Source of the DNA: Cellulomonas cellasea
GTDB lineage: Bacteria > Actinomycetota > Actinomycetes > Actinomycetales > Cellulomonadaceae
Assembly: GCF_006538745.1 (NCBI RefSeq)
Contig: NZ_BJLR01000026.1
Span: 1-64,000, forward strand
Direction of reading: 5' to 3'
Length of the DNA stretch: 64,000 bases
The notes below the pieces were generated by a model. That model saw only the letters and a list, made by a program, of their open reading frames with translations, was not told the origin of the DNA and did not search any database. The position numbers and the translations under genes are program-made. Below are positions 50,842 to 58,896 of this stretch, one piece after another; positions within the stretch are counted from its first letter, which is position 1, and the number at the start of each line of letters is the position of its first letter.

Positions 50842-50920
50842 TCCGGGGCCGAGCCGGGGTCCCGCGGCCGGAGCTCGATGACGTGGGCGGTCGGCGCCGC
50901 GGTGTGCCCCCGCACGTGAC

Positions 50921-50951
50921 CCCCGGCCGCCCTGGTGCAGGGCGGCCGGGG
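50921..50951. terminator. Bidirectional terminator after the five-gene block
   Basis: A 13-bp perfect stem (50921-50933 with 50939-50951) and 5-base loop lie between the convergent VWA and subtilase genes. Confidence 0.8.
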
Positions 50952-50964
50952 ACCACGGGTCAGG

Positions 50965-52839
50965 TCACCAGCTCAGCTGGATCGTGTACGCACCGGCGCT
51001 CGCGCCGGTCCCACCGCGGTAGTACGTGGTGCGGGCGTAGTACGTCGCCGTCGTCGTGCCGGTGTTGCGCACCGACGCCGTGTCGATCCGGCCCGCACCG
51101 AGCGTGCTGCTCGTGAGCGGCTGGCTCGACGAGCCGTACAGGTACAGGTCGTAGTCGGCCGTGCTCGAGCTGGGCGTGAGCCTCGCGGTGAGCGTCGCCC
51201 CGGGCGGGACGGCGACGGCGAAGTAGTCCGTGTCGGTGCTCGAGCCGATCGTGGCGGACAGGGTGCGCGCCGACGCGACGGCGTTCGCCGCGCTGCGCGT
51301 GTTGTTCGGCTCGACCTCGCTCGTGGCGACCGGCGTCGTCGTCGGGGTCGGCGTAGGCGTCGGGGTCGGCGTCGGGTTCGTCCCGCCGGTGGCGGCCCGG
51401 ACCGCGGCGTTCGCGTCCACCATGCCCGCGCCGCAGCTCGTGCACGACGCGACGAACGGCCGGGCGGTCGACTTCAGCGTGCTCTCGACCTGGTCGGGCG
51501 TCAGCGCCGGGTTGGCGGCGAGCACGAGCGCGGCGGCGGCGGCGACGTGCGGCGTCGCCATCGACGTGCCCTGGTAGTACGCGTAGGTGTCGGCGCCCGG
51601 GCCGGTGGCGCCCGAGTTGAGCGTCGAGAGGATGCCGCGCGTCTGGCCCCCGCTCATCTCGCCCCCCGGGGCCGCGATGTCGACGAGCGTCCCGTAGTTC
51701 GAGTACGACGCGCGCGCCCCCGTGGGTCCGTACGCGGCGACAGCGATGACGCCCGAGCAGTTGGCGGGGCTCGACGTCGAGACGTTCGTGCGCTCGTTGC
51801 CCGCCGCCACGACGACGACCGCGCCGTTCGCGCGGGCGGCCGTGATGGCCCGCTGGCTCGTCGTGTCGCAGGCGCCGCTGCCGCCGAGCGACAGGTTGAG
51901 CACGCGTGCGCGGTTCGGGTTCGCCGCGACGCCGCTCACGGTGCCGCCGGACGCCCAGACCATCGCGTCGGCGATGTCGGAGGTGTAGCCGCCGCACGTC
52001 CCCAGCACGCGGAGCGGGAGGATCTTCGACTCGGGCGCCCCGCCCGCGACGCCGGCACCGTTGCCCGCGACCGCCGCGATCGTGCCCGCCACGTGCGTGC
52101 CGTGCCAGCTCGAGGAGCTCGCCGGCGTCCCCGCGCCGCACTCGCCGGCGGCGGTGTGGTCGCCGGGGTCCCTCGCGTCGGCGTCCCGGCCGTTCCCGTC
52201 GTTGGACACCTGGGTGTCGCTGATCATGTCGTACCCGCCGACGACTGCGGACGCGAGGTCGGCGTGCGGGCGGAAGCCGGTGTCGATCACCGCGACGTTG
52301 ACGCCGGCACCTCGGGTCACGTCCCACGCGCCGAGCACGCCGATGCCGACGTCGCTCGTCTGGAGGCCCCACAGGCTCGACCAGCTGGGGTCGTTCGGGG
52401 CGGCGGCGGACGCGGTGAGGATCCGGTCGGGCTCGGCGTACTCGACCCCGGGGTCCTCGGCGGCGACCTGGGCGGCGAGCGCCTCGACGTCGGCGAGCGG
52501 GAGCGGCGCGGACAGCGCCCAGACCTGCGCGCCCTGAGCGGTGTCGCGCACGTACTCGACGGCAGCTCCCCGCGCCTGGGCGGCCCGCGCGATGCGGTCC
52601 TGCCGGGCGGACTGGACGTCGCTCCCGGCGCTCGCCCCGAGCGGCTGCGTGCGGTAGCGCACGATGATCCGGTCCGTGCCGGTGCTGCCCGCCGGGGCCT
52701 GCACGGCGGGTGCCGATGCGTCCGGTGCCGTCCCCTCGGAGGTCGCGGCCACGGCGTGCGGGGCCAGCGCCCAGGACGACGCCAGGAGGACGCCGGCGGC
52801 GACGGCGGCCACGGGGCGCCGCGTGAAGGTGTGCTGCAT
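50965..52839 (-). CDS. Secreted subtilisin-like serine protease (S8)
   Basis: This 624-residue protease has a signal peptide (1-32, ending AVAA), a propeptide (about 55-140, IIVRYRT to PDRILTA), the catalytic domain (about 150-470) with Asp186 (VIDTG), His246 (HGTHVAG), oxyanion Asn348 (AAGN) and Ser426 (GTSMATPH), a Pro-Thr linker (about 485-500) and a C-terminal pre-peptidase domain (about 510-624, SEVEPNNT to YTIQLSW). It should be exported and autoprocessed to degrade proteins outside the cell. The ATG at 52839 begins the signal peptide; the frame's longer reading starts inside the promoter. Four Cys in the catalytic domain could form disulfides. Confidence 0.93.
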   Translation of the reverse strand: MQHTFTRRPVAAVAAGVLLASSWALAPHAVAATSEGTAPDASAPAVQAPAGSTGTDRIIVRYRTQPLGASAGSDVQSARQDRIARAAQARGAAVEYVRDTAQGAQVWALSAPLPLADVEALAAQVAAEDPGVEYAEPDRILTASAAAPNDPSWSSLWGLQTSDVGIGVLGAWDVTRGAGVNVAVIDTGFRPHADLASAVVGGYDMISDTQVSNDGNGRDADARDPGDHTAAGECGAGTPASSSSWHGTHVAGTIAAVAGNGAGVAGGAPESKILPLRVLGTCGGYTSDIADAMVWASGGTVSGVAANPNRARVLNLSLGGSGACDTTSQRAITAARANGAVVVVAAGNERTNVSTSSPANCSGVIAVAAYGPTGARASYSNYGTLVDIAAPGGEMSGGQTRGILSTLNSGATGPGADTYAYYQGTSMATPHVAAAAALVLAANPALTPDQVESTLKSTARPFVASCTSCGAGMVDANAAVRAATGGTNPTPTPTPTPTPTTTPVATSEVEPNNTRSAANAVASARTLSATIGSSTDTDYFAVAVPPGATLTARLTPSSSTADYDLYLYGSSSQPLTSSTLGAGRIDTASVRNTGTTTATYYARTTYYRGGTGASAGAYTIQLSW

Positions 52840-53236
52840 GAAGGATCTGCCTCTCGGCTGCGGGGTGCGGTCGTCGCGTCGGCCGCGCGTCCCGAGGGTC
52901 CGGGACGCCGCTCGGGGCGACGTGCGACTCACGGTAAACACGGCTATGACTGCGGTCAAGGGCGTAAGTTACTCTGCGGTACAACGGGCGTTCTCCCGCC
53001 TGTCGGCGCACCGACCGAGCCGCTGGCGCGACCCTCGGCGCGCCCGGGGCCGGGTCCGGGCCTCCCGCTCCGACGCGGCCCGGGAGGCGCCTCCGGCGCA
53101 GGGCCGCCGTCCTCCCGGAGCCGTGCGCACGCGGCCCGGATGCGCCGCGGCGTGCACCCCCCGACGATGGCCGGGTGCGTCGGGACACGTCGCGCACGCA
53201 CCGGGGACCCGAGGGTCCCGCGCGGGAGGGGTCGAG
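52840..53236. other. 397-base divergent spacer
   Basis: The spacer between the subtilase and the ThDP enzyme holds the subtilase promoter on its left. Bases 52960-53236 show no promoter or hairpin that I can name with confidence; no small gene is supported. A GGGAGGGG stretch (53224-53231) serves as ribosome-binding site for the ThDP enzyme. Confidence 0.6.
52931..52959 (-). promoter_or_regulatory. Promoter of the subtilase gene
   Basis: On the minus strand, TTGACC (52954-52959) and TACCGT (52931-52936) are spaced by exactly 17 bases, a close match to housekeeping sigma-factor promoters. Transcription would begin near 52924, leaving a leader of roughly 85 bases before the ATG. Confidence 0.7.
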
Positions 53237-55039
53237 ATGGCGACGGTGGCGGACGGGATCGTGGCGCGGCTCGCGGAGTGGGGCGTCGGGCGCGTGTTCG
53301 GCTTCGCGGGCGACGGGATCGACCCGCTGCTGGCGGCGCTGCACCGCGCGTCGGGGACGGTCGAGCTCGTGACCGCGCGCCACGAGGAGATGGCCGCGTT
53401 CATGGCGACGGGTCACGCCAAGTACGGCGGCGGGGTCGGCGTCTGCCTCGCGACGCAGGGCCCGGGGGCGATCCACCTGCTGACCGGGCTCTACGACGCC
53501 AAGCTCGACCGCAAGCCGGTCGTCGCGATCGTCGGGCAGGTCGTCTCCACGGCGCTCGGCAGCGGCTACCTGCAGGAGGTCGACCTGCAGACGCTGTTCA
53601 AGGACGTGTGCGGCCAGTACGTCCAGACCGTGCACAGCCCCGAGCAGCTCCCGCTGGTGCTCGACAACGCGATCCGCACGGCGCTCGCGACGTCGAGCCC
53701 CACGTGCGTGATCGTGCCGCACGACGTGCAGAAGGAGGACCTCCCCGAGGACGCGCAGCACACGCACGGCGTCGTCGCGTCGTCCGCGACGTGGGCGCCC
53801 TCGCGCGTGCTGCCCGACGAGGCGTCGCTGGACCGGGCGGTCGAGGTGCTCGACGCCGGCGAGCGGGTCGCGCTCCTCGTCGGGCAGGGGGCCGCCGGTG
53901 CGGCGGAGCAGGTCCGGGCCGTCGCGGAGCGGCTCGGCGCGGGGATCACGACGTCGCTGCTGGGCAAGCCGGTCCTCGACGAGGGGCTCCCCTACCACTG
54001 CGGGGTCATGGGCCACCTCGGGACGACCGCGTCCGCGGACCTCCTCGCGCGCTGCGACACGCTCCTCATCGTCGGCAGCAGCGACCCGTGGACCGAGTTC
54101 TACCCACCGCCGGGAACCGTCCGGACGGTGCAGATCGACGTCGCCGCGCGCAACCTCGGCGCGAAGTACCCCGTGCAGGTCGGGCTCGCCGGCGACGCCG
54201 CGGAGACCCTGGACCTGCTGCTCCCGCGCCTGCGTGCGCGCGAGGGTTGGCGCGCCGACGTCGAGCGCAGCGTCGCGGCGTGGCACGAGGTCGCCCGACG
54301 GCGCGCGGCCGAGCCCGCCGACCCGCTCAACCCGCAGCTCGTCCTGCGCGCGCTGAGCGACCACCTGCCCGCCGACGCGCAGGTCTCCCTCGACGTCGGC
54401 TCGGTCGTCTACTGGTACGCGCGGTTCCTCCGGCTGCCCCGGGGCGTCCCCGCGCACCTGTCGAGCACGCTCGCGTCGATGGGGTCGGCGATGCCGTACG
54501 GCATCGCCGCCAAGCTGCTGCACCCGGACCGGCCCGTCGTCGCGCTCGCGGGCGACGGTGCGATGCAGATGAACGGCCTCTCCGAGCTCATCACGGTCGC
54601 CGCGCGCTGGCGGGACTGGGCCGACCCGAGGTTCGTGGTGCTCGTGCTGCACAACGGGGACCTCGCCGAGGTGTCCTGGGAGCAGCGCGAGATGGAGGGC
54701 GACCCACGCTTCCCGACGTCCCAGACGGTGCCGCCGTTCCCCTACGCGGCCTACGCCGAGATGCTCGGGCTCACCGGGATCCGCGTCGACGACCCGGCGG
54801 ACGTCCATGCCGCGTGGCGCACCGCGCTCGGCGCCGACCGCCCCTGCCTGATCGAGGCCGTCGTCGACCCGGACACGCCGCTGCTCGCGCCGCGCCAGCC
54901 CACCGAGAAGGTCGAGCAGATGCGCCGCGGGCTCGCACAGGAGCCGGGCGCGGGTCGCGCCACGGACCACCTCGACCGGCAGCGCGCGCACGAGGCGGAG
55001 CACGACCCGGCGGGCGTGTCGGCGGAGAACGACGCGTGA
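53237..55039 (+). CDS. PoxB-like ThDP-dependent enzyme
   Basis: The 600-residue protein is a ThDP enzyme of the pyruvate oxidase/acetolactate synthase superfamily. The catalytic Glu is in ARHEEMAAFMATGHAKY (near residue 54); the central FAD/NAD-like domain (about 190-340) and the C-terminal ThDP site LAGDGAMQMNGLSELIT are evident. It most resembles pyruvate:quinone oxidoreductases, which convert pyruvate to acetate and CO2 and feed electrons to menaquinone, but the short C-terminal membrane-binding tail of PoxB is not clear; the end is charged and Asp/Glu-rich. A different 2-oxoacid substrate is possible. Stands alone; a metal transporter follows after 48 bases. Confidence 0.85.
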   Translation: MATVADGIVARLAEWGVGRVFGFAGDGIDPLLAALHRASGTVELVTARHEEMAAFMATGHAKYGGGVGVCLATQGPGAIHLLTGLYDAKLDRKPVVAIVGQVVSTALGSGYLQEVDLQTLFKDVCGQYVQTVHSPEQLPLVLDNAIRTALATSSPTCVIVPHDVQKEDLPEDAQHTHGVVASSATWAPSRVLPDEASLDRAVEVLDAGERVALLVGQGAAGAAEQVRAVAERLGAGITTSLLGKPVLDEGLPYHCGVMGHLGTTASADLLARCDTLLIVGSSDPWTEFYPPPGTVRTVQIDVAARNLGAKYPVQVGLAGDAAETLDLLLPRLRAREGWRADVERSVAAWHEVARRRAAEPADPLNPQLVLRALSDHLPADAQVSLDVGSVVYWYARFLRLPRGVPAHLSSTLASMGSAMPYGIAAKLLHPDRPVVALAGDGAMQMNGLSELITVAARWRDWADPRFVVLVLHNGDLAEVSWEQREMEGDPRFPTSQTVPPFPYAAYAEMLGLTGIRVDDPADVHAAWRTALGADRPCLIEAVVDPDTPLLAPRQPTEKVEQMRRGLAQEPGAGRATDHLDRQRAHEAEHDPAGVSAENDA

Positions 55040-55087
55040 GCCCGGGGACGGCACCGACGTGCCGCCGCACGCACGGGGCGTAGCGGC

Positions 55088-55843
55088 GTGCCGGTGTGGC
55101 TCGAGGCCGGCCTGTGGGGCCTCGTCGCGGGCGGTGCGCTCGTGCTCGGCGCGCTCGTCGCGTGGCGGGTCCGCGTGCCGCAGCGCGTCGTGGCGGGTGT
55201 CATGGCGTTCGGTGCGGGCGTCCTCCTCTCGGCGCTCGCCTTCGAGCTCGTCGCGCCCGCCGAGGAGCAGGGCGGTCTCGGCCCGACCGTCGCCGGGTTC
55301 CTCGGCGGGGCGGTCGCGTACGTCGCCGCGAACGAGTGGCTCGCGCGGCGCGGGGCCCGGCACCGCAAGCGCTCGGGCGGTCACCAGCCCTCGGAGCAGG
55401 AGGCCGCGGGCAGCGGGGCGGCGATCGCGGTGGGCGCGCTGCTCGACGGCGTCCCCGAGTCGGTCGTCCTCGGGCTGTCGCTGCTCGGCGGCGAGGGCGT
55501 CGGGCTCGGCGTGCTCGTCGCGGTGTTCCTCTCGAACGTGCCCGAGGGGCTGTCGAGCGCGGCCGGGATGAAGCGGGCGGGCCGCGGCGCGCGCTACGTG
55601 TTCGGCGTGTGGGGTGCGATCGCCGCCGTGAGCGGGCTGGCCGCCGCGCTGGGCGCCGCCGCCCTCGGCGGTGCGTCGCCGACGACCGTCGCGGTCATCA
55701 CCGCGGTGGCCGCCGGCGCGATCCTCGCGATGGTCGCGGACACGATGATCCCCGAGGCGTTCGAGCGGACCCACGCGCTCACGGGCCTCGTCACCGCGCT
55801 GGGCTTCCTCACCGCCTTCGCGGTGCACCACCTCGGGGAGTGA
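55088..55843 (+). CDS. ZIP-family metal transporter
   Basis: This 251-residue protein has about eight membrane helices. The two metal-binding helices show VPE motifs: ALLDGVPESVVLGLS and VFLSNVPEGLSSAAG (ZIP proteins usually have HxxPE; here Asp and Asn replace the His residues, which may alter the ion). A His/Ser-rich cytoplasmic loop (about 91-112) lies between helices 3 and 4. It would move Zn or another divalent cation. The GTG at 55088 is taken; a second GTG two codons later is possible. A bidirectional hairpin follows the stop. Confidence 0.82.
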   Translation: MPVWLEAGLWGLVAGGALVLGALVAWRVRVPQRVVAGVMAFGAGVLLSALAFELVAPAEEQGGLGPTVAGFLGGAVAYVAANEWLARRGARHRKRSGGHQPSEQEAAGSGAAIAVGALLDGVPESVVLGLSLLGGEGVGLGVLVAVFLSNVPEGLSSAAGMKRAGRGARYVFGVWGAIAAVSGLAAALGAAALGGASPTTVAVITAVAAGAILAMVADTMIPEAFERTHALTGLVTALGFLTAFAVHHLGE

Positions 55844-55882
55844 GCGACGCCCCGCGACGCGAGCACGGCGCACCGGGACGCG

Positions 55883-55914
55883 GCAGGGCCCCGACGCACG
55901 CGCCGGGGCCCTGC
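55883..55914. terminator. Bidirectional terminator hairpin
   Basis: GCAGGGCCCCG and CGGGGCCCTGC form an 11-bp perfect stem with a 10-base loop between the convergent ZIP gene and the small minus-strand gene. Confidence 0.75.
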
Positions 55915-55936
55915 CTGCGGTCGTGGGTGGGACGTG

Positions 55937-56116
55937 CTACTGCCCCAGGTGCTGGTCGGCGGCGTCGCCGGCCTTCTCGAGCTGCTCGTCGTGCTTGCCG
56001 CCCGTCGCGTTCGAGGCCGCGTCCTGGCCCTTGTCGAGCGCGGCGTCGCTCGCCTTCTCGCCCTTCTCGCTGTCCAGCGCGCCTTCCGCCTTGCCCGCCA
56101 GGTCGTCGATGCCCAT
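55937..56116 (-). CDS. Small Rv0909/MT0933-type protein (annotated antitoxin family)
   Basis: A 59-residue hydrophilic protein, MGIDDLAGKAEGALDSEKG at the start and HLGQ at the end, rich in Lys, Asp, Ala and predicted helical. It matches the family built on Mycobacterium tuberculosis Rv0909, often annotated as an antitoxin; no Rv0910-like toxin gene is adjacent. A GGAG-containing stretch (GAGGAGACCGAC before ATG) gives a good start. It lies 87 bases downstream of a nuclease gene on the same strand. A general stress or DNA-associated role is equally possible. Confidence 0.75.
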   Translation of the reverse strand: MGIDDLAGKAEGALDSEKGEKASDAALDKGQDAASNATGGKHDEQLEKAGDAADQHLGQ

Positions 56117-56203
56117 GTCGGTCTCCTCACTGTCGAGGACGCACGTCGCGCGCGCCCTCGACCATGCTGCGGCCGAGTGCCCGCTCGCGCACGCCGACGC
56201 CCG

Positions 56204-57079
56204 TCAGAGCCGGATGTCCTGCGCGCTCGCGAGCGACACCCACCCGTCCCGCAGTGCCGGGCCGTGGTCCTGCGTCGAGACGGCCGCCAGCCGGTCCGCC
56301 GCGACGAGCGGCCCGAGATCGAGCCGGGTCAGGGCCTCGACGTCGCGGACCGGCACCTGGAACGTCCGGAACGGCCCGAGCGGCGGCACGTCCCCCGCGG
56401 CGAGCGCCTGCGCCGTCGCGGCCCGCAGGTCGATCTCGTCGAGCTGCGGCGTCTGGTCGAGCACGTAGGCGGTGCTCGCGAGCCGTGCGCCGGGGCCGGG
56501 GTCCGCGTCCCCGGGCACGTCGGCCCACGCCGCGACCTTCCAGAACAGCCGCGGGATCCCGACGCCGCGGTACACCGGGTCGCCCGCGTCCAGGACCGTC
56601 CCGGTGAGGACCGTGAGCCGCAGCCGGTGGGCGCGCGCGGGCTCGAGCAGGTAGTCCTCGAGCCCGTTCCAGAGCTCTTTCGACTGGTTGAACCGCGCGG
56701 CCTGCGGCGCTGCGTTCGGGTACGCGAAGGTGTCGGCGTTGGCCCGGCCTGCGACGGGCGCGGGGCCCCATACCGGGTCGCGGCGCCGCACGAGGTGACC
56801 GCGGTCGAGGTCGTTGCGGGCGTACAGCTGGGGGCCGGCCTGCTCGTCGGCACCGACCCGCGGGTCGAGGTGCCAGTCGTCCCCGCGCCCGAGGTCGAGC
56901 AGGCCGGCGCCGTCGATGTTCACGCCCGTCGCTGCCGCGAGCCGGCGGCGTGGGTCCAGCAGCACCGTGAAGTGCGTGTACGTCAGCTCCCGGAGCGGGG
57001 CGTCCGCCGGGGCGGTGGGCAGCGGGGCGCGCACGCCCAGGAAGTCGGGGTCGAACGCGTGCTCGTACGGCTCGGTCAT
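56204..57079 (-). CDS. DNA/RNA non-specific endonuclease (NUC1 type)
   Basis: This 291-residue protein has the beta-beta-alpha metal nuclease motif DRGH (in NDLDRGHLVRRRD, near residue 92) with the metal-binding Asn further on (PNAAPQAARFNQSKELWNGLE). That is the catalytic core of Serratia-type nucleases, which cut single- and double-stranded DNA and RNA with Mg. Unlike secreted members it has no signal peptide, so it would be cytoplasmic unless exported by other means. The small Rv0909-like gene follows on the same strand, which raises the question of inhibition. Family assignment is firm; biological role is not. Confidence 0.85.
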   Translation of the reverse strand: MTEPYEHAFDPDFLGVRAPLPTAPADAPLRELTYTHFTVLLDPRRRLAAATGVNIDGAGLLDLGRGDDWHLDPRVGADEQAGPQLYARNDLDRGHLVRRRDPVWGPAPVAGRANADTFAYPNAAPQAARFNQSKELWNGLEDYLLEPARAHRLRLTVLTGTVLDAGDPVYRGVGIPRLFWKVAAWADVPGDADPGPGARLASTAYVLDQTPQLDEIDLRAATAQALAAGDVPPLGPFRTFQVPVRDVEALTRLDLGPLVAADRLAAVSTQDHGPALRDGWVSLASAQDIRL

Positions 57080-57132
57080 GCCCCCGACCCCACCACGCGG
57101 CACCGACAGGCGCACGCGCTCCTCCGGCGGAG

Positions 57133-57900
57133 TCAGCCCTCCGCGCCTCGCCCGGGTCCGCCGCCGGCAGAGCCCCGCAACCGCTGCGCCCAGCGCTCCC
57201 ACGGCGGCTGCACGTCCCACCCGCGCCGCAGCGAGCGCCACGCGCGGTCGAACCGCCGCCGGCCCTGCGCCGCACCGCGCAGCGAGCGGCCCGAGACCCG
57301 CACCCGCAGCCCGCGGTCGTACCGCAGCCGGGCCCCCGGGCCGAGCGCGAACGAGAGGTCGACGTCGTCGTGGCTCTCGGCGTCCGTCCGGTTCACCCGG
57401 TCGCGCACCGCGAGCCACGCCGTGCGCCGCAGCGCCATGTTCGAGCCCCACAGCGGCGGGTGCGCCATCGCGGCGTGCATCGCGGCGTAGTACGTGCGCA
57501 GGTAGAGGCCGCCGACGAGGAGCGCGCGCCAGCGCGGGACGTCGTAGAACACCCCGGTGCCGGTCACGGCGTCGAGCGCGCCGTCGGACTCGAAGTGCCG
57601 GGCCACGTCCGCGAGCCAGTCGGGCGGCACGAGCGTGTCGGCGTCGCACCGGACGATGACGTCGCCGCGCGCTGCGTCGTACCCGGCCGCCGCCGCCGCC
57701 GGGATCCCGGGGGTCGACTCGGGCACCACCCGAGCGCCGTGGGCGACGGCCACCGCGGCGCTGTCGTCGGTCGAGCCGTTGTCGACGACGACGACCTCCC
57801 ACGCGGGGCGCGTCTGCCGGTCGAGGTGCGCGAGGCACGCGCGCAGCGCGACCGCGTCGTCCTTGACGGGGATGACGACGGACAGGGTGAGCGCGGGCAC
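57133..57900 (-). CDS. Family 2 glycosyltransferase
   Basis: The 255-residue cytoplasmic glycosyltransferase has the GT-A fold: LSVVIPVKDDAVALRACLAHL, VVVVDNGSTDDS and the metal-binding DXD within VIVRCDADTLVPPDWL. The WGSNMALRRTAWLAV segment is the acceptor region. It lacks membrane helices. The GTG start is supported by GAGAGGG. It lies 62 bases behind the UbiA gene on the same strand, so it may glycosylate the prenylated product of the adjacent cluster, though it could equally belong to cell-envelope synthesis. Confidence 0.87.
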   Translation of the reverse strand: MPALTLSVVIPVKDDAVALRACLAHLDRQTRPAWEVVVVDNGSTDDSAAVAVAHGARVVPESTPGIPAAAAAGYDAARGDVIVRCDADTLVPPDWLADVARHFESDGALDAVTGTGVFYDVPRWRALLVGGLYLRTYYAAMHAAMAHPPLWGSNMALRRTAWLAVRDRVNRTDAESHDDVDLSFALGPGARLRYDRGLRVRVSGRSLRGAAQGRRRFDRAWRSLRRGWDVQPPWERWAQRLRGSAGGGPGRGAEG

Positions 57901-57962
57901 GCCCCGACCCTCTCCCGGCGCGCTCGTCCGCGCACGCGGGCCCGTACCCGCCGGTCGGCCCG

Positions 57963-58820
57963 TCACGTCGCGGGCGCGGCGGCGACGAGGTCGGGGGCCG
58001 CCAGGACGAGCAGGGCGACGCACACGCCCGCGACCGCCATGCTCAGCGTGAACGGCAGCCTGCTGCGGCGACGCACGAGCGCGACCCCCCCGGCGACGAC
58101 CGCGAGCCCGAGCGCCACGGCAGCCCCGACCCACGCCGCCGTCCCCGGTCCGCCGGGCGGCGCGAGGACGACCACCGCGATCGCCGCGAGCAGCGCGCCG
58201 AGCGCCACGGCGGTCGCCCGTTTGCGCCCGAGCCGGTGCGGCAGGCCCTGGACGCCCGTCGCGGCGTCGTCCTCGAGGTCCGGCAGCACGTTCGCGACGT
58301 GCGCGCCGACGCCGAGCAGCGAGGCGGCGAGCACCCCCCACGCGCTGGGCAGCCCGCGCCCCGGCTGGGCGAGCGCGACGAACATCAGCAGCAGCCCGAA
58401 CGACACCGCGTAGGGCGCCCACGACCACACGGTCCGCTTGAGCCACGCGTTGTACGACCAGGCGCTCGCGACCGCCACGACGTGCACGGCACCGGGGACG
58501 AGCCCGGTCGCGAACGACAGCGGGACGCACGCCGCGAGCGCGCCGAACGCCCAGCGCCGCAGCACGCCCGCGTCGAGGAGACCCGCGACGACGGGCTTGT
58601 CGGGCCGGGCGACCGCCAGGTCCCGCCCCGCGTCGATCCAGTCGTTCGACCAGCCCACGGAGAGCTGCCCGGCGAGCACCGCGGCCGTGACCAGCACGGT
58701 CGTGCGCACCCCCGAGCCGAGGCCGAGCGCGAGCGACGCGGCGAGCACCGTGACGACCGCCGCGGGGCCCGGATGGCAGGCGAGCGCGAGGCCACGCGCG
58801 ACCCGTCCCGCTCGCTGCAC
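57963..58820 (-). CDS. UbiA-family prenyltransferase
   Basis: This 285-residue membrane protein has eight to nine helices and the two Asp-rich motifs of UbiA enzymes: NDWIDAGRD (near residue 59) and DLEDD (near residue 185). It would attach an isoprenoid chain to an aromatic acceptor in the membrane. It is divergent from a type III polyketide synthase gene with a 76-base spacer, so an alkylresorcinol or similar polyketide is a plausible acceptor. The GTG start has GGAGGGAG upstream. Homogentisate or menaquinone-type roles cannot be excluded from sequence. Confidence 0.88.
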   Translation of the reverse strand: MQRAGRVARGLALACHPGPAAVVTVLAASLALGLGSGVRTTVLVTAAVLAGQLSVGWSNDWIDAGRDLAVARPDKPVVAGLLDAGVLRRWAFGALAACVPLSFATGLVPGAVHVVAVASAWSYNAWLKRTVWSWAPYAVSFGLLLMFVALAQPGRGLPSAWGVLAASLLGVGAHVANVLPDLEDDAATGVQGLPHRLGRKRATAVALGALLAAIAVVVLAPPGGPGTAAWVGAAVALGLAVVAGGVALVRRRSRLPFTLSMAVAGVCVALLVLAAPDLVAAAPAT

Positions 58821-58896
58821 ACCCGCTCCCTCCGCCCGGCGGCCGAGGCTAGCAACCGGACGCGCCGATCCGCCTGCCACGTGCAACGATGCCGCA

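Noticed and set aside
51336-51395. GTCGGCGTCGGGGT-like microsatellite.
   Set aside because: It encodes the Pro-Thr linker of the subtilase, so the repeat is explained by coding.
50960-55873. A 1637-codon open frame on the minus strand across the ThDP enzyme, ZIP and subtilase genes.
   Set aside because: It lies opposite or out of frame with well-supported genes and its translation is Arg/Gly/Pro-rich without domains. Such antisense frames are common at this GC content.
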